Positions 30,408 to 41,240 of a stretch of DNA of 64,000 nt are shown one piece after another; the first letter of the stretch is position 1, and each line of letters opens with the position of its first letter. A program made the translations under genes and the position numbers. The DNA comes from Pseudomonas sp. CC120222-01a (GTDB lineage Bacteria > Pseudomonadota > Gammaproteobacteria > Pseudomonadales > Pseudomonadaceae). Under the pieces are notes generated by a model that ran no database searches, was not told the origin of the DNA, and saw nothing but the letters and a program-made list of their open reading frames with translations. The stretch lies in contig NZ_QEQQ01000002.1 of assembly GCF_003097235.1 (NCBI RefSeq), positions 186,001-250,000 of the forward strand. Reading direction: 5' to 3'.

Positions 30408-32150
30408 TTAGAGGAACAATCCTGGTCCGGGTCGCGTTCCTTCGGGGAATCTGACGCCGACTTTCTGAATCTTGTTCCCGTCCATGGTCGCCACCGTCCA
30501 GATCGTGCCGTGCCAATCGACCTGGTCGCCTACTACTGGAGCGCCTCCGACCTTCTGTCGGATGAACTGCGCAAGTGGCATTTTCGCGTCCAGGCCGTCC
30601 AGTTTCAGGCCATAAAGTGCGGCCACCGCGCCCAGCTCGGCATCGCCTTCGAGCACGAAGTCGCCGAAGAAGCGCAGGTCCAGGCCGCGCTGTGGTGCCT
30701 GGCTGAACAGTTTGCCCAGTGCCGGAAGGTTATGTTCGTGGCCGATCACGCAGAGCATGTCGCCGACTTCCAGTACGGTACTGCCGGACGGGTGCAGCAA
30801 CTGTTCGGCGCGGAACAGTGCGGCGATACGCGTGCCTTCGGGCATTTTCAGCTCGCGCAGGGCAGCACCGATGCACCACTTTTCCGCGCCCAGGCGGTAG
30901 ACGAACAGCTCCCACTCGCTGGTGACGTGCACTTCCAGCGCCGAGCGGGAAATAGGCGCCGGGTCCGGTGGTACGGTGACTTTCAGCAGCTTGGCCATCC
31001 ACGGCAGGCTGGTGCCTTGCACCAGCAGCGACACCAGTACGATGAAGAACGCCAGGTTGAAGAACAGCTGGGCGTCCGGCAAGCCGGCCATCAGCGGGAA
31101 CACCGCCAGAATGATCGGTACCGCGCCGCGCAGGCCGACCCAGGAGATGAAGCCCTTTTCGCGGCCGTGGAAGGCCTTGAAGGGCAGCAGTGCGGCCACC
31201 ACCGACAGCGGCCGCGCCACCAGGATCATCCACAGCGCCAGGCCCAGCGCTGGCAGGGCAATCGGCAGCAGGTCGTGGGGCGTGACCAGCAGCCCCAGCA
31301 CCAGGAACATGCCGATCTGGGCCAGCCAGGCCATGCCGTCGAGCATGTGCAGGATGCCGTGGCGGCTGCGGATCGGCTTGTTGCCCAAAACCAGGCCACA
31401 CAGGTAAACGGCGAGGAAGCCGCTGCCGTGCAGGGCGTTGGTCAGCGAGAACACCACCAGGCCGCCGGCCACCACCAGGATCGGGTACAGGCCACCGGCC
31501 AGGTTGATGCGGTTGACCAGCTGCAGCATCAACCAGCCGCCACCCAGGCCCAGCAGGCCGCCGATACCAAACTCGCGCAGCAAGTGGCCCAGCAGGCTCC
31601 AGTGCAGGCCGGTCTGGCCGCTGGCAATCATGTCGATCAGGGTAACGGTGAGGAATACGGCCATCGGGTCGTTGCTGCCCGATTCGATTTCCAGGGTGGC
31701 GGTAACCCGCTCGTTCAGGCCTTTGCCGCCGAGCAGCGAAAAGACTGCCGCGGCGTCGGTAGAGCCGACGATGGCGCCGATCAGCAGGCCCTGGATGAGG
31801 CTCAGGTTGAACAGCCAGGCGGCGACCATGCCGGTGAGTGCGGTGGTGATCATCACGCCGACGGTGGCCAGCGACAGCGCCGGCCACAGTGCTACACGGA
31901 AGCTCGCCACCCGGGTGCGCAGGCCACCGTCCAGAAGGATCACGGCCAATGCCAGGTTGCCCACCAGGTAGGCAGTCGGGTAGTTGTTGAAGATGATGCC
32001 GCCACCATCGACACCGGCGACCATGCCGACGGCGAGGATGATGACCAGAATAGGGATGCCCAGGCGCGACGACAGCGAGCTGACCAGGATACTTGCGCCC
32101 ACCAGCAATGCGCCGATCAAGAACAGGCTGTTGATGGTGCTGGCATCCAA
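30408..32150 (-). CDS. nhaP2: K+/H+ antiporter NhaP2 (CvrA)
   Basis: The 580-residue protein has a CPA1-type transporter domain of about 12 helices (1-390) with the acidic GSNDPMAVF motif. A TrkA-C/RCK-like domain lies near 400-490 and a CorC/HlyC-like C-terminal domain follows. NhaP2 expels K+ in exchange for H+. I place the start at a TTG (32150) preceded by GGAG, giving [15 protein letters not shown], the N-terminus I recall for the P. putida protein. An ATG at 32216 would add 22 residues without helix character. Confidence 0.9.
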   Translation of the reverse strand: MDASTINSLFLIGALLVGASILVSSLSSRLGIPILVIILAVGMVAGVDGGGIIFNNYPTAYLVGNLALAVILLDGGLRTRVASFRVALWPALSLATVGVMITTALTGMVAAWLFNLSLIQGLLIGAIVGSTDAAAVFSLLGGKGLNERVTATLEIESGSNDPMAVFLTVTLIDMIASGQTGLHWSLLGHLLREFGIGGLLGLGGGWLMLQLVNRINLAGGLYPILVVAGGLVVFSLTNALHGSGFLAVYLCGLVLGNKPIRSRHGILHMLDGMAWLAQIGMFLVLGLLVTPHDLLPIALPALGLALWMILVARPLSVVAALLPFKAFHGREKGFISWVGLRGAVPIILAVFPLMAGLPDAQLFFNLAFFIVLVSLLVQGTSLPWMAKLLKVTVPPDPAPISRSALEVHVTSEWELFVYRLGAEKWCIGAALRELKMPEGTRIAALFRAEQLLHPSGSTVLEVGDMLCVIGHEHNLPALGKLFSQAPQRGLDLRFFGDFVLEGDAELGAVAALYGLKLDGLDAKMPLAQFIRQKVGGAPVVGDQVDWHGTIWTVATMDGNKIQKVGVRFPEGTRPGPGLFL

Positions 32151-32265
32151 AGGCAGGTACTCCGGGATATCGCGGGAAAGGGGCTTGGCTCCTTGACTTG
32201 GCAAGTCGCGTGCCAATTGATTCTAACCTGATGAATTGGCAGGCTGTAAAGCGTTTCTGCAGATG

Positions 32266-32294
32266 AAAAAAAGGCACCGCGGAGGGTGCCTTTT
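32266..32294 (-). terminator. Terminator of the betIBA operon
   Basis: GGCACC / GGTGCC arms flanked by A-runs and T-runs form a 10-bp stem with a GCGGAG loop. On the minus strand the stem ends in seven T residues, so it ends transcription coming from betA. Confidence 0.8.
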
Positions 32295-32313
32295 CGGGTG
32301 TTGCCTGGGAGGG

Positions 32314-32402
32314 CCCTTTCGCGGCTAAAGCCGCTCCCACAGGTACTGCACAGATTTCAAAACCTGTGCGAACCCTGTGGGAGCGGCTTTAGCCGCGAAG
32401 AG
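32314..32402. repeat. Paired inverted REP element
   Basis: Opposed copies of the CTTTCGCGGCTAAAGCCGCTC-type element (arms around 32316-32342 and 32373-32401) with a 30-base spacer. It lies between the betA stop and its terminator. Confidence 0.85.
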
Positions 32403-32414
32403 GCCGGGGCAGGA

Positions 32415-34112
32415 TTACGCCTGCTTCACCTCACGCATCGCCTTGCCCTTCACCGGTGCACCGTTGGCCACGTAGTACTTGGCGGTGCTGCGCGGCAGCG
32501 GCTTACGGTTGCGGATCTTGTCCGAGATCTTCTCGGCGATCATGATCGTGGTGGCGTTGAGGTTGCCGGTGATGATGATCGGCATGATCGACGCATCGAC
32601 CACACGCAGGCCCTTCATGCCGTGCACGCGGCCTTCGCCGTCGACCACTGCCATGTCGTCGGTGCCCATCTTGCAGGAGCAGGACGGGTGGAAGGCGGTT
32701 TCGGCGTGCTCGCGGATGAACTTGTCCAGTTCCTCGTCGGTTTGCACGTGCTCGCCCGGGCTGATCTCGCGACCGCGGTACGGGTCCAGCGCCGGCTGGG
32801 CCATGATTTCGCGGGTCAGGCGGATGCCGTCACGGAATTCCTGCCAGTCCTGCTCGGTAGCCATGTAGTTGAACAGGATGCTCGGGTGCTGGCGCGGGTT
32901 CTTCGACTTGGCCTGGATGCGGCCACGGCTTGGCGAGCGCATCGAGCCCATGTGCGCCTGGAAACCGTGTTCCTTCACGCCGTTGGAGCCGTTGTAGTTA
33001 ATCGCGACCGGCAGGAAGTGGTACTGGATGTTCGGCCACTCGAACTCAGGGCGGGTGCGGATGAAACCGCCGGCCTCGAACTGGTTGCTGGCGCCGATAC
33101 CGGTACCGTTGAACATCCACTCGGCGCCGATGGCCGGCTGGTTCCACCACAGCAGCGATGGGTACAGCGACACCGGCTGGGTGCAGGCGTACTGCAGGTA
33201 CAGCTCAAGGTGGTCCTGCAGGTTCTCGCCGACGCCCGGCAGGTCGTGCACGACCGGGATCTCGAGGCTTTCCAGCAGGGCGCGCGGGCCAACGCCGGAA
33301 CGCTGCAGCAGCTGTGGAGAAGCGATGGCGCCGGAGCTGACGATCACTTCCTTGCGGGCACGGGCTTCGACGCGCTCTTCGCTGTCGCCGACCAGGTAGG
33401 TCACGCCAACGGCACGCTTGCCGTCGAACAGCACGCGGTCCGTCAGGGCGTGGGTGACGATGGTCAGGTTCGGGCGCTTCTTGGCCTGGTCCAGGTAGCC
33501 GCGGGCGGTGCTGGAGCGGCGGCCGTTCTTGGTCACCGAACGGTCCATCGGGCCGAAGCCTTCCTGCTGGTAGCCGTTGAGGTCTTCGGTGCGCGGGTAA
33601 CCGGCCTGCACGCCGGCTTCGACCATGGCGTGGAACAGCGGGTTGTTGCCGGCTTTCGGCGTGGCCACGCTGACCGGGCCGTCGCCGCCGTGGTAGTCGT
33701 TCGGGCCGATGTCGCGGGTTTCGGCTTTACGGAAGTACGGCAGGCAGTCCAGGTAGGTCCAGTCTTCCAGGCCTGGCAGTTCTGCCCAGCCGTCGAAGTC
33801 CTTGGCGTTGCCGCGGATGTAGCACATGCCGTTGATCAGCGAGGAGCCACCCAGGCCCTTGCCGCGGCCACATTCCATGCGGCGGCCGTCCATGTGCGGC
33901 TCCGGGTCGGTCTCGTAGGCCCAGTTGTAGCGGCGGCCCTGCAGCGGGAAGGCCAGGGCGGCCGGCATCTGGGTGCGGAAGTCGAAGCGGTAGTCAGGGC
34001 CACCGGCTTCCAGCAGCAGCACGGTCACGCCGGCGTCTTCGGTCAGGCGGGTCGCCAGGGTGTTACCGGCGGAGCCTGCTCCGACGATGATGTAATCGAA
34101 TTCTTGGGACAT
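32415..34112 (-). CDS. betA: Choline dehydrogenase
   Basis: BetA is a membrane-associated FAD enzyme oxidising choline to betaine aldehyde. The 565-residue GMC oxidoreductase has the FAD-binding opening [17 protein letters not shown] and the GMC signature [17 protein letters not shown]. The C-terminal active-site region includes [11 protein letters not shown] and [14 protein letters not shown]. Length and N-terminus match BetA. It is the last gene of betI-betB-betA. Confidence 0.97.
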   Translation of the reverse strand: MSQEFDYIIVGAGSAGNTLATRLTEDAGVTVLLLEAGGPDYRFDFRTQMPAALAFPLQGRRYNWAYETDPEPHMDGRRMECGRGKGLGGSSLINGMCYIRGNAKDFDGWAELPGLEDWTYLDCLPYFRKAETRDIGPNDYHGGDGPVSVATPKAGNNPLFHAMVEAGVQAGYPRTEDLNGYQQEGFGPMDRSVTKNGRRSSTARGYLDQAKKRPNLTIVTHALTDRVLFDGKRAVGVTYLVGDSEERVEARARKEVIVSSGAIASPQLLQRSGVGPRALLESLEIPVVHDLPGVGENLQDHLELYLQYACTQPVSLYPSLLWWNQPAIGAEWMFNGTGIGASNQFEAGGFIRTRPEFEWPNIQYHFLPVAINYNGSNGVKEHGFQAHMGSMRSPSRGRIQAKSKNPRQHPSILFNYMATEQDWQEFRDGIRLTREIMAQPALDPYRGREISPGEHVQTDEELDKFIREHAETAFHPSCSCKMGTDDMAVVDGEGRVHGMKGLRVVDASIMPIIITGNLNATTIMIAEKISDKIRNRKPLPRSTAKYYVANGAPVKGKAMREVKQA

Positions 34113-34150
34113 GGAAGTACCCTCGTGTTGGCGGTGATCAGGGAGCGGAA

Positions 34151-34176
34151 ACGCCCGTGCGCAGTGGCACGGGCGT
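34151..34176 (-). promoter_or_regulatory. Intra-operon hairpin between betB and betA
   Basis: Perfect 10-bp arms ACGCCCGTGC / GCACGGGCGT with a 6-base loop fill most of the betB-betA gap. No T-run follows on the minus strand. It may stabilise the betIB message or reduce betA expression. Confidence 0.5.
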
Positions 34177-34190
34177 GGCTGGACAGGGCC

Positions 34191-35663
34191 TTAGAAGACC
34201 GAGTTGTAGCCGCCCAGCTCGACCTGGACCGACTTGATGCGAGTGTATTGAGCCAGCGAGCTGACGCCGTTCTCACGGCCGACGCCCGACTGCTTGTAGC
34301 CGCCAACCGGCATTTCGGCTGGCGATTCGCCCCAGGCGTTGATCCAGCAGATACCGGCTTCCAGCTGGTGGATGATGCGGTGGGCGCGGGAGATGTCGTT
34401 GGTGCAGACACCAGCGGCCAGGCCGTAGTCGGTGTCGTTGGCACGGCGGATGACTTCTTCTTCGGTTTCGTAGGTGAGGATGCTCATCACCGGGCCGAAG
34501 ATCTCTTCCTTGACGATGGTCATGTCGTCAGTGCAGTCGGTGAAGACGGTCGGGGCCACGAAGGCGCCATTGGCGAAGTCACCGGCAGTCAGACGCTCGC
34601 CGCCGCACAGCACGCGAGCACCTTCTTCTTTGCCCTTGGCGATATAGCCGAGCACGCTTTCCATGTGCTGGAAGCTGACCAGTGGGCCGAAGTTGGTGTT
34701 CTCGTCTTCCGGGTTGCCAACGCGGATGCGGGCAACGCGTTCGGCGATCTTGGCTTCGAAGGCCGCCTTCATTTCAGCTGGGATGAACACGCGGGTGCCG
34801 TTGGTGCAGACCTGACCGGAGCTGTAGAAGTTGGCCATCATGGCGATGTCGGCGGCCTTGTCCAGGTCGGCGTCGGCGCAGATGATCAGTGGCGACTTGC
34901 CGCCCAGTTCCATGGTGACTTCCTTGAGCGACGAGCTCGAGGCGCTGGCCATGACCTTCTTGCCAGTGGTCGTGCCGCCGGTGAAGGAGACTTTCTCGAT
35001 GCGTGGGTGCTCGGTCAGCCAGGTGCCGACTTCGCGGCCGCTGCCGGTCAGGACGTTGAACACGCCGTTCGGCAGGCCGGCTTCGGTGTAGATCTCGGCC
35101 AGTTTCAGGGTGGTCAGCGAAGTGACTTCCGATGGCTTGAAGATCATCGCGTTGCCAGCGGCCAGGGCCGGGGCGGATTTCCACAGGGCGATCTGGATCG
35201 GGTAGTTCCACGCGCCGATACCGACGGTCACGCCCAGCGGCTCGCGGCGGGTGTAGACGAAGGACGATTCGCGCAGCGGGATCTGCTCACCTTCGATGGC
35301 CGGTACCAGGCCAGCGTAGTACTCCAGCACGTCGGCGCCGGTGACGATGTCGACATAGCGGGTTTCCGAGTACGACTTGCCGGTGTCCAGGGTTTCCAGC
35401 ATGGCCAGTTCATCGTTGCGCTCGCGCAGGATGTCGACGGCGCGGCGCAGGATGCGGGAACGCTGCATGGCGGTCATCGCAGCCCAGACCTTCTGGCCGC
35501 GCTCGGCGCTTTCCACGGCCTTCTCGACGTCGGCCTCGGTGGCACGTTGCACGTGGGCGAGGACTTCGCCGGTAGCCGGGTTGATGGCTTCGAAGGTGGC
35601 ATCGCTGCCAGCGTCGACGTAAGCGCCATCAATGTAGAGTTTTTGCGTTCCGAAACGGGCCAT
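34191..35663 (-). CDS. betB: Betaine aldehyde dehydrogenase
   Basis: BetB oxidises betaine aldehyde to glycine betaine with NAD(P)+. The 490-residue protein carries the ALDH glutamate motif [10 protein letters not shown] and catalytic cysteine region [15 protein letters not shown]. The ATG at 35663 follows GAGGACACT and yields [15 protein letters not shown], the usual BetB start; the in-frame opening to 35705 overlaps betI and is rejected. It lies 38 bases after betI and 78 before betA. Confidence 0.97.
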   Translation of the reverse strand: MARFGTQKLYIDGAYVDAGSDATFEAINPATGEVLAHVQRATEADVEKAVESAERGQKVWAAMTAMQRSRILRRAVDILRERNDELAMLETLDTGKSYSETRYVDIVTGADVLEYYAGLVPAIEGEQIPLRESSFVYTRREPLGVTVGIGAWNYPIQIALWKSAPALAAGNAMIFKPSEVTSLTTLKLAEIYTEAGLPNGVFNVLTGSGREVGTWLTEHPRIEKVSFTGGTTTGKKVMASASSSSLKEVTMELGGKSPLIICADADLDKAADIAMMANFYSSGQVCTNGTRVFIPAEMKAAFEAKIAERVARIRVGNPEDENTNFGPLVSFQHMESVLGYIAKGKEEGARVLCGGERLTAGDFANGAFVAPTVFTDCTDDMTIVKEEIFGPVMSILTYETEEEVIRRANDTDYGLAAGVCTNDISRAHRIIHQLEAGICWINAWGESPAEMPVGGYKQSGVGRENGVSSLAQYTRIKSVQVELGGYNSVF

Positions 35664-35701
35664 AGTGTCCTCGCAAGTGCAGTGTGTGGTTGGCTTGCGC
35701 G

Positions 35702-36358
35702 TCACGCTCCTGCCGGGTTGGCGTGAGCCGTGCGTGCTTGATCAGCGGCCTGGTCGGTTGTGCCCAGGGTGTGCTGTTTAGCCAGTTGTAGATCCATGTA
35801 TTCGTATGCAATCCGTACTGCCTGGTCGGTGTCGAATGCATCTCCCGACAGGGCACCACGCAGCCACAGGCCATCGATCAGGGCCGCCAGGCCGCGGGCT
35901 GCCTTGCGCGCATGGTAGAGCGGCAGGGTGCGGCGGAACTGGCAGCACAGGTTGGAATACAGGCGGTGATCGTTGATCCGCTGCAACCTGTGCAAATCGG
36001 GCTGGTGCATGCTGGAAGCCCAGAAGGCCAACCAGGTTTTCATTGCCGGGCCGTTCACCTGGCTGGCATCGAAGTTGCCCTCGATGATCACTTTCAGGTG
36101 GGCACGCGGGCTGTCGTCCGTCAGGGCCTGGCGACGTGCTCTAACGCCTTCGTTGAGCATGTTCATGATGTAACCCATCGTCGCTGCGATCAGGCCGTTC
36201 TTGTCCCGAAAGTAGTGACTGATGATGCCGTTCGACACACCGGCCAAACGGGCAATCAGCGCAATGCTGGCGTCACCCAGTCCGACCTGATCGACCGCCT
36301 GCAATGTGGCTTCGATCAACTGCTGGCGGCGGATGGGTTGCATACCGACCTTGGGCAT
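35702..36358 (-). CDS. betI: TetR-family choline-responsive repressor
   Basis: BetI represses the bet genes until choline is present. The 218-residue protein begins [19 protein letters not shown] and has the TetR helix-turn-helix ([24 protein letters not shown]). It is about 20 residues longer than typical BetI (about 197) because of a C-terminal tail rich in Ala, Gln and Thr. A perfect TetR-type palindrome lies 70 bases upstream. Confidence 0.96.
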   Translation of the reverse strand: MPKVGMQPIRRQQLIEATLQAVDQVGLGDASIALIARLAGVSNGIISHYFRDKNGLIAATMGYIMNMLNEGVRARRQALTDDSPRAHLKVIIEGNFDASQVNGPAMKTWLAFWASSMHQPDLHRLQRINDHRLYSNLCCQFRRTLPLYHARKAARGLAALIDGLWLRGALSGDAFDTDQAVRIAYEYMDLQLAKQHTLGTTDQAADQARTAHANPAGA

Positions 36359-36427
36359 CTTGCTATCTCCTCAGGCCTGCGAGCAGACGACAGGCGGCTG
36401 ACTCGGCGAAGGCCAGTCTATTTTGTT

Positions 36428-36447
36428 TTGATTGAACGTTCAATCAA
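36428..36447. promoter_or_regulatory. BetI operator palindrome
   Basis: TTGATTGAACGTTCAATCAA is a perfect 20-bp palindrome placed 70 bases before betI and 389 before betT. Its sequence and position match the BetI box of choline operons, so it probably controls betIBA directly and may also affect betT. Confidence 0.85.
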
Positions 36448-36835
36448 TAAAGAATAAGCTCTGCGACAATTTGTGCCATTGACAGTTTTTCAGGCTGTCG
36501 AGAAGGCACTGATTGACACCCCAGGAAATCGCGTAACCCCCGGAATACAAGGCGTTGACGGGCATGAGCGATGCGAAATGCAGATTCTGCCGTACGGTCA
36601 CTGGCCCTGCGACAGGCCCTTGGAGCGGGCGGGGTGATCTGTGACGAATGCGCGCACCTCCGCTGAGGCGTGGCATTTTCAGCAGGCCACCTGTCTGTTT
36701 TTTTGCAACGTATCGATTCGGGATCGCGGTTTCCAGGGTGCTTTTATAACACCTGATGCAGTGGCGGAATTCCACCAATTGCTCGGGAAAAGACTGATTA
36801 GCCTCCACAGCCGTACTGCCCGGAGCATTCGTGCA
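36448..36835 (+). promoter_or_regulatory. betT upstream region
   Basis: This non-coding part of the betI-betT gap must contain the betT promoter. It has no second perfect BetI palindrome and no convincing -35/-10 pair that I can identify. The in-frame opening from 36641 into betT lacks membrane or cytoplasmic features of BetT and is not considered part of the gene. Confidence 0.4.
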
Positions 36836-38839
36836 ATGAGTTCTGCCTCACTTACCAAGCCCCCCGCCGAGAGGGTACGGGTCAACCGCGTGGTGTTCTT
36901 CACCTCCGCGCTGATGATCCTCGTTCTGACTGCCTTGTTGATCGCTGTACCTGAAACCGCCGGCCAGGTGCTGGGCGTGGCCCAGAAATGGCTGACGCGC
37001 ACCTTCGGCTGGTACTACATGCTGGTGATCGGCGGTTACCTGCTGTTCGTCATCTACCTGGCGTTTTCCGACTACGGCAAGCTCAAGCTTGGCGGCAAGG
37101 ACGACCAGCCTGACTTCAGCTATGGCGCCTGGGCCGGCATGCTGTTCTCCTCCGGTATCGGCATTTCGCTGCTGTATTTCGGCGCGTCCGAGCCGCTGGA
37201 CCACTACTTCAACCCACCGGAAGGCACCTCTGCCAGCCTCGAGGCCGCGCGCCAGGGCCTGCAGCTGACCTTCCTGCACTGGGGCCTGCATGGCTGGGCG
37301 ATCTACGCCCTGGTCGGCCTGGCCGTGGGTTACTTCGCCTACCGCCACAACCAGCCGCTGGCACTGCGCTCGGCGCTGTACCCGCTGGTCGGTGAGCGTT
37401 GGGTCAAGGGCGCTGCGGGCAATGCCGTGGACATCTTCGGCATGTTCGTGACCCTGCTGGGCCTGGTGACCAACCTGGGCATCGGTTCGATGCAGGTTTC
37501 GTCCGGCCTGGAATACCTGTTCGGCATGGACCACAGCAAGACCAACCTGCTGGTGGTGATCCTGGTCATGGCCGGCGTGGCCACTGTGGCGGCGGTATCG
37601 GGTGTGGAAAACGGCATCCGCCGCTTGTCCAACCTGAACATCATGCTGTTCAGCGGCCTGCTGATCTTCGTCCTGCTGGGCGGCGAGACCCTGCACCTGC
37701 TCAACGGTTTTGTGCAGAACATCGGCGACTACCTGAACGGCATCGTGCTGAAGACCTTCGACCTCTATGTGTATGAAGGCGAAGCCGGCAAGTCCGAGCG
37801 CTGGCTGGGCCTGTGGACCGTGTTCTACTGGGCCTGGTGGATCTCCTGGGGCCCATTCGTCGGCATGTTCATTGCCCGTATCTCCAAGGGCCGTACCGTG
37901 CGCCAGCTGGTCAGCGGCGTGCTGCTGATCCCGCTGGGCTTCACCCTGGCCTGGCTGTCGATCTTCGGCAACACCGCGCTGGACCTGGTAATCAACCAGG
38001 GCGCCGTGGAGCTGGGCAAGACCGCCCTTGAACAGCCGTCGATGTCGATCTACCAGCTGCTGGAATACTTCCCGGCGGCCAAGATCGTGATCGGTGTGGC
38101 GGTGTTCGTCGGCTTCGTGCTGTTCCTCACCCCGGCCGACTCCGGCGCGGTGATGATGGCCAACCTGTCGTGCAAAGGCGGCAAGGTCGACGAAGACGCC
38201 CCGCACTGGATGGTGGTGTTCTGGTCGGTGGTCATCACCCTGGTCACCATCGGCCTGCTGTTCGCCGGCAACTTCGAGGCCATGCAGACCATGGTGGTGC
38301 TGGCGGGCCTGCCGTTCTCGGTGGTGCTGGTACTGTTCATGTTCGGCCTGTACAAGGCCATGAAGCAGGACGTGGCAGTCGAGCAGGAGCGAGCCGAGCT
38401 GGCCGCCCGTGGTCGCCGCGGCTTCACCGAGCGCCTGAGCCAGCTGGACCTGCAGCCGACCCAGGCCGTGGTGCAGCGCTTCATGGACAAGCAGGTCAGC
38501 CCGGCACTCAAGGAAGCTGCCGCACAGCTGCAGACCCTGGGCTTCGAGGTGGAAACCCGCGTTGGCCAGTCGCGCAACATGATGGGCCTGCGGGTGATGA
38601 TGGACGAGGGCAACCCGTTCGTTTACGAAGTGAGCCTGGACGGCTACATGGCTGCGCCGAGTGAAGCACCGGTGGAAGGCGAGCCGGAAGTGCGCCAGCG
38701 CTTCTACCGTGCCGAGGTGTACCTGCACGATGGCAGCCAGGAGTACGACCTGATGGGCTTTGCGCCAGAGCAGATCGTGCGCGATGTGCTTGACCAGTTC
38801 GAAAGCCACCGGCAGTTGCTGGGCCGTGTGTATAGCTGA
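36836..38839 (+). CDS. betT: High-affinity choline transporter (BCCT family)
   Basis: BetT imports choline driven by proton or sodium motive force. The 667-residue protein has 12 membrane helices and the BCCT tryptophan-rich signature (WTVFYWAWWISWGPFVGMFIARISKGRTVR split across 334-364 approximately). A cytoplasmic C-terminal extension of about 150 residues follows, which in long BetT proteins senses osmolarity. The ATG at 36836 is used; GGAG lies upstream. It is divergent from betIBA, which metabolises its substrate. A strong terminator follows. Confidence 0.95.
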   Translation: MSSASLTKPPAERVRVNRVVFFTSALMILVLTALLIAVPETAGQVLGVAQKWLTRTFGWYYMLVIGGYLLFVIYLAFSDYGKLKLGGKDDQPDFSYGAWAGMLFSSGIGISLLYFGASEPLDHYFNPPEGTSASLEAARQGLQLTFLHWGLHGWAIYALVGLAVGYFAYRHNQPLALRSALYPLVGERWVKGAAGNAVDIFGMFVTLLGLVTNLGIGSMQVSSGLEYLFGMDHSKTNLLVVILVMAGVATVAAVSGVENGIRRLSNLNIMLFSGLLIFVLLGGETLHLLNGFVQNIGDYLNGIVLKTFDLYVYEGEAGKSERWLGLWTVFYWAWWISWGPFVGMFIARISKGRTVRQLVSGVLLIPLGFTLAWLSIFGNTALDLVINQGAVELGKTALEQPSMSIYQLLEYFPAAKIVIGVAVFVGFVLFLTPADSGAVMMANLSCKGGKVDEDAPHWMVVFWSVVITLVTIGLLFAGNFEAMQTMVVLAGLPFSVVLVLFMFGLYKAMKQDVAVEQERAELAARGRRGFTERLSQLDLQPTQAVVQRFMDKQVSPALKEAAAQLQTLGFEVETRVGQSRNMMGLRVMMDEGNPFVYEVSLDGYMAAPSEAPVEGEPEVRQRFYRAEVYLHDGSQEYDLMGFAPEQIVRDVLDQFESHRQLLGRVYS

Positions 38840-38856
38840 TCGGCCTTGAGGCAAAC

Positions 38857-38887
38857 AAAAAACCCGCTCACCTGAGCGGGTTTTTTT
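38857..38887 (+). terminator. Rho-independent terminator of betT
   Basis: AAAAAACCCGCTCA / TGAGCGGGTTTTTT forms a 14-bp stem with a 2-base loop and a T7 run, 17 bases after the stop. Confidence 0.95.
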
Positions 38888-38910
38888 ATGCCTGGAAGGC
38901 TATGCGGTCC

Positions 38911-39030
38911 CTTGTAGGAGCGGCCTTGTGTCGCGAAAGGGCCGCAAAGCGGCCCCGGCAATCTGTGCCGCGTGGCTGAAACCCTGGGGCCGCTACGCGC
39001 CCCTTTCGCGACGCAAGGCCGCTCCCACAA
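38911..39030. repeat. Paired inverted REP element, GGCCTTGTGTCGCG type
   Basis: Opposed copies of TAGGAGCGGCCTTGTGTCGCG and its complement enclose a GGGCCGC-rich middle. This differs in core from the REP at 9190 but shares the GAGCGG and CCGCTCC blocks. It lies between convergent betT and the deacetylase gene. Confidence 0.85.
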
Positions 39031-39050
39031 TGACCGTGCGTACTGCAATG

Positions 39051-39818
39051 TCAGCGGTTGGTGTAGCGCCCGTTCTTGCCATGCCCCGGCATCGCCAGGT
39101 TGCTGCGCACGGCGATCATCTGCCTGAGCGGGATCAGCTCGATGCCCTGGCTCTTGAGCCGTGGCAGCTCGCGCTCCAGCACTTCCAGGGTCTGTGGATA
39201 AGGATGCCCGATCAGCACCGCCGAGCCCTGCTTGCGCGCCAGGGCGATGCCCTGTTGCAACTGCGCGGTAATTGCCTCGGTGGTACGCACGTCGTCGAGG
39301 AACACATCCCGCGACACATGCGCCAGCCCTTGGGCTTGGGCCTCGGCCGCTGCGACCGTGGCCGCGCTGGTGCGGCTGTCGACGAAGAACAGGTGCCGGC
39401 GTTGCAACTCACCCATCAACCAGGCCATCGGCTCACGCTGGGCGGTCATGCGGCTGCCCATGTGGTTGTTGATGCCAGCGGCGTACGGCACCTTGGCCAA
39501 GGCAGCGTCCAGGCGTCGCGCCAGCTCTTCGATCTGGATGCCTGGGTGCCAGGCATAGGGCCCGGTGGCCGGGTCCATGGGCATGTGCAGGATCACCGTC
39601 TTGCCGGCCTTGTGGGCTTGGCGGGCGAAGTCGGTGGCATGCGGGGTATCGGGCATGATCGCCATGGTCACCGGCCCGGGCAGGGCGAGTGTTCGGCTGT
39701 CGCGATCGGCGCTCTGGCCCAGGTCGTCGATGATGATGCTCAGGTAGGCCTTGCCGGCCGGCGCCGCTTGCGCGACCCCGGCCATCAGGCAGAACAGCAG
39801 ACACAGCAGATAACGCAT
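39051..39818 (-). CDS. Divergent polysaccharide deacetylase family protein (YibQ-like)
   Basis: The 255-residue protein has a signal peptide (about 1-18, ending AQA) and a divergent polysaccharide deacetylase fold (LSIIIDDLGQSADRD, GPVTMAIMPDTPHA, GINNHMGSRMT). It is probably periplasmic; activity is not established. YibQ homologues typically follow gpmI-envC-ctpA genes, exactly as here, and the cluster is associated with envelope remodelling. It starts 8 bases after the ctpA stop. Confidence 0.88.
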   Translation of the reverse strand: MRYLLCLLFCLMAGVAQAAPAGKAYLSIIIDDLGQSADRDSRTLALPGPVTMAIMPDTPHATDFARQAHKAGKTVILHMPMDPATGPYAWHPGIQIEELARRLDAALAKVPYAAGINNHMGSRMTAQREPMAWLMGELQRRHLFFVDSRTSAATVAAAEAQAQGLAHVSRDVFLDDVRTTEAITAQLQQGIALARKQGSAVLIGHPYPQTLEVLERELPRLKSQGIELIPLRQMIAVRSNLAMPGHGKNGRYTNR

Positions 39819-39826
39819 GGGGTGGA

Positions 39827-41161
39827 TCAGTCGCCCTTGGTGATGTTCAGGCCCTTGAGCAGGCTCAGCGCCTGGCTCAGCTGGTAGTCGCTGTCCTGTG
39901 GGCGCTCCTGGCGCTTGCTGCTGCCGGTCGGGCGGTCGGCGCCGCCGTTGCCGTTGCCCAGGTGGCCCTGCAGGTCGGCTTCCTTGAAGGTGTCATTGTC
40001 GCTGGCGTCGGCGGTCAGCTTGGCTGGGCGCACTTCGATGTCGGGGACGATGCCCTGGGCCTGGATCGAGCGGCCATTGGGGGTGTAGTACAGCGCAGTG
40101 GTGAGCTTCAGCGCACGGTCGTTGGCCAGCGGCAGCACGGTCTGCACCGAGCCCTTGCCGAAGCTGTCGGTGCCCATCAGCACGCCGCGTTTATGGTCCT
40201 GCAGGGCGCCGGCGACAATTTCCGAGGCCGAGGCACTACCGCCGTTGATCAACACCACCAGCGGTACGCCTTCGCTGGCGTCGGCCGGGTCGGCGGAGAA
40301 GCGCAGCTCGGAGTTGGCGATGCGGCCCTTGGTGTAGACGATCAGGCCCTTGGTCAGGAAGTGGTCGGCCACTTCCACCGCAGCCTGCAGCACGCCACCG
40401 GGGTTGTTGCGCAGGTCGAGGATCACCCCGCGCAGCTTCTTGCCGTTGTCCTTGCGCAGCTTGGCCAGGGCCTTGCCCACTTCGTCACCGGTCTTGACCT
40501 GGAACTGGGTGATGCGAATGTAGCCATAGCCGCTCTCCAGCAGCTGGCTCTTCACGCTCTTGACCTGGATCACCGCACGGGCAAGGGTCACGTCGAACGG
40601 ATTGCCGCCGTCGCGCACCAGGGTCAGGGTAATCTTCTCGCCAACCTTGCCGCGCATCTTGTCGACGGCTTCGGTCATGGTCTGGCCACGGGTTGGCGCG
40701 CCGTTGATCTTGACGATCAGGTCGCCGGCCTGCACGCCGGCACGCGATGCCGGGGTGTCGTCAATCGGCGACACCACCTTGATGTTGCCGTCCTCCTGGC
40801 CCACTTCGATGCCGAGGCCGCCGAATTCGCCACTGGTGCTTTCCTGCAGCTCCTGGAAGTCCTCAGGGCCGAGGTAGGCCGAGTGTGGGTCAAGGTTGCT
40901 GAGCATGCCCTTGATGGCGTTTTCCAGCAGGGTCTTGTCGTCCACAGGTTCGACGTAGGCAGCCTTGATACGGTCCATGACTTCGGCAAAGGTGCGCAGC
41001 TCTTCCAGCGGCAGTGGCGCCTTGGCGGTCACTTCGGTGGCTGGCACGGCGGCAGTCTTGGCTGGCGAGGCTTTCGCCGGCTCCGCGGCGCTGGCCAGGG
41101 GCGCACCGATCGCCAGGGCGATGGTCAGGGCCAGCTGGGTGAGGCGAGGCGAGTGCAGCAT
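39827..41161 (-). CDS. ctpA: Carboxyl-terminal processing protease (S41A)
   Basis: The 444-residue periplasmic protease has a signal peptide (about 1-25), a PDZ domain (about 95-185) and an S41 catalytic domain. The nucleophile is Ser311 within GGSASASEI and the general base is Lys336 within SFGKGSVQ, the usual 25-residue spacing. In P. aeruginosa, CtpA with LbcA degrades cell-wall cross-link hydrolases. The ATG at 41161 follows GGAG; the in-frame opening to 41335 overlaps envC and is rejected. Confidence 0.94.
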   Translation of the reverse strand: MLHSPRLTQLALTIALAIGAPLASAAEPAKASPAKTAAVPATEVTAKAPLPLEELRTFAEVMDRIKAAYVEPVDDKTLLENAIKGMLSNLDPHSAYLGPEDFQELQESTSGEFGGLGIEVGQEDGNIKVVSPIDDTPASRAGVQAGDLIVKINGAPTRGQTMTEAVDKMRGKVGEKITLTLVRDGGNPFDVTLARAVIQVKSVKSQLLESGYGYIRITQFQVKTGDEVGKALAKLRKDNGKKLRGVILDLRNNPGGVLQAAVEVADHFLTKGLIVYTKGRIANSELRFSADPADASEGVPLVVLINGGSASASEIVAGALQDHKRGVLMGTDSFGKGSVQTVLPLANDRALKLTTALYYTPNGRSIQAQGIVPDIEVRPAKLTADASDNDTFKEADLQGHLGNGNGGADRPTGSSKRQERPQDSDYQLSQALSLLKGLNITKGD

Positions 41162-41240
41162 GTCGAACGAACTCCTGATCCTGTAAACGCTCCCTGCGGA
41201 GCATCGGCGCAGCGCTTGGCGCCATGCCGTATGTAATGTG

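Noticed and set aside
30384..32231. A 615-codon plus-strand open frame opposite nhaP2
   Set aside because: Rich in Gln, His and Ala with no domain; antisense shadow of the antiporter gene.
32286..35726. An 1146-codon plus-strand open frame opposite betA and betB
   Set aside because: Same effect: high GC at third positions leaves few stops on the opposite strand; betA and betB carry all catalytic motifs.
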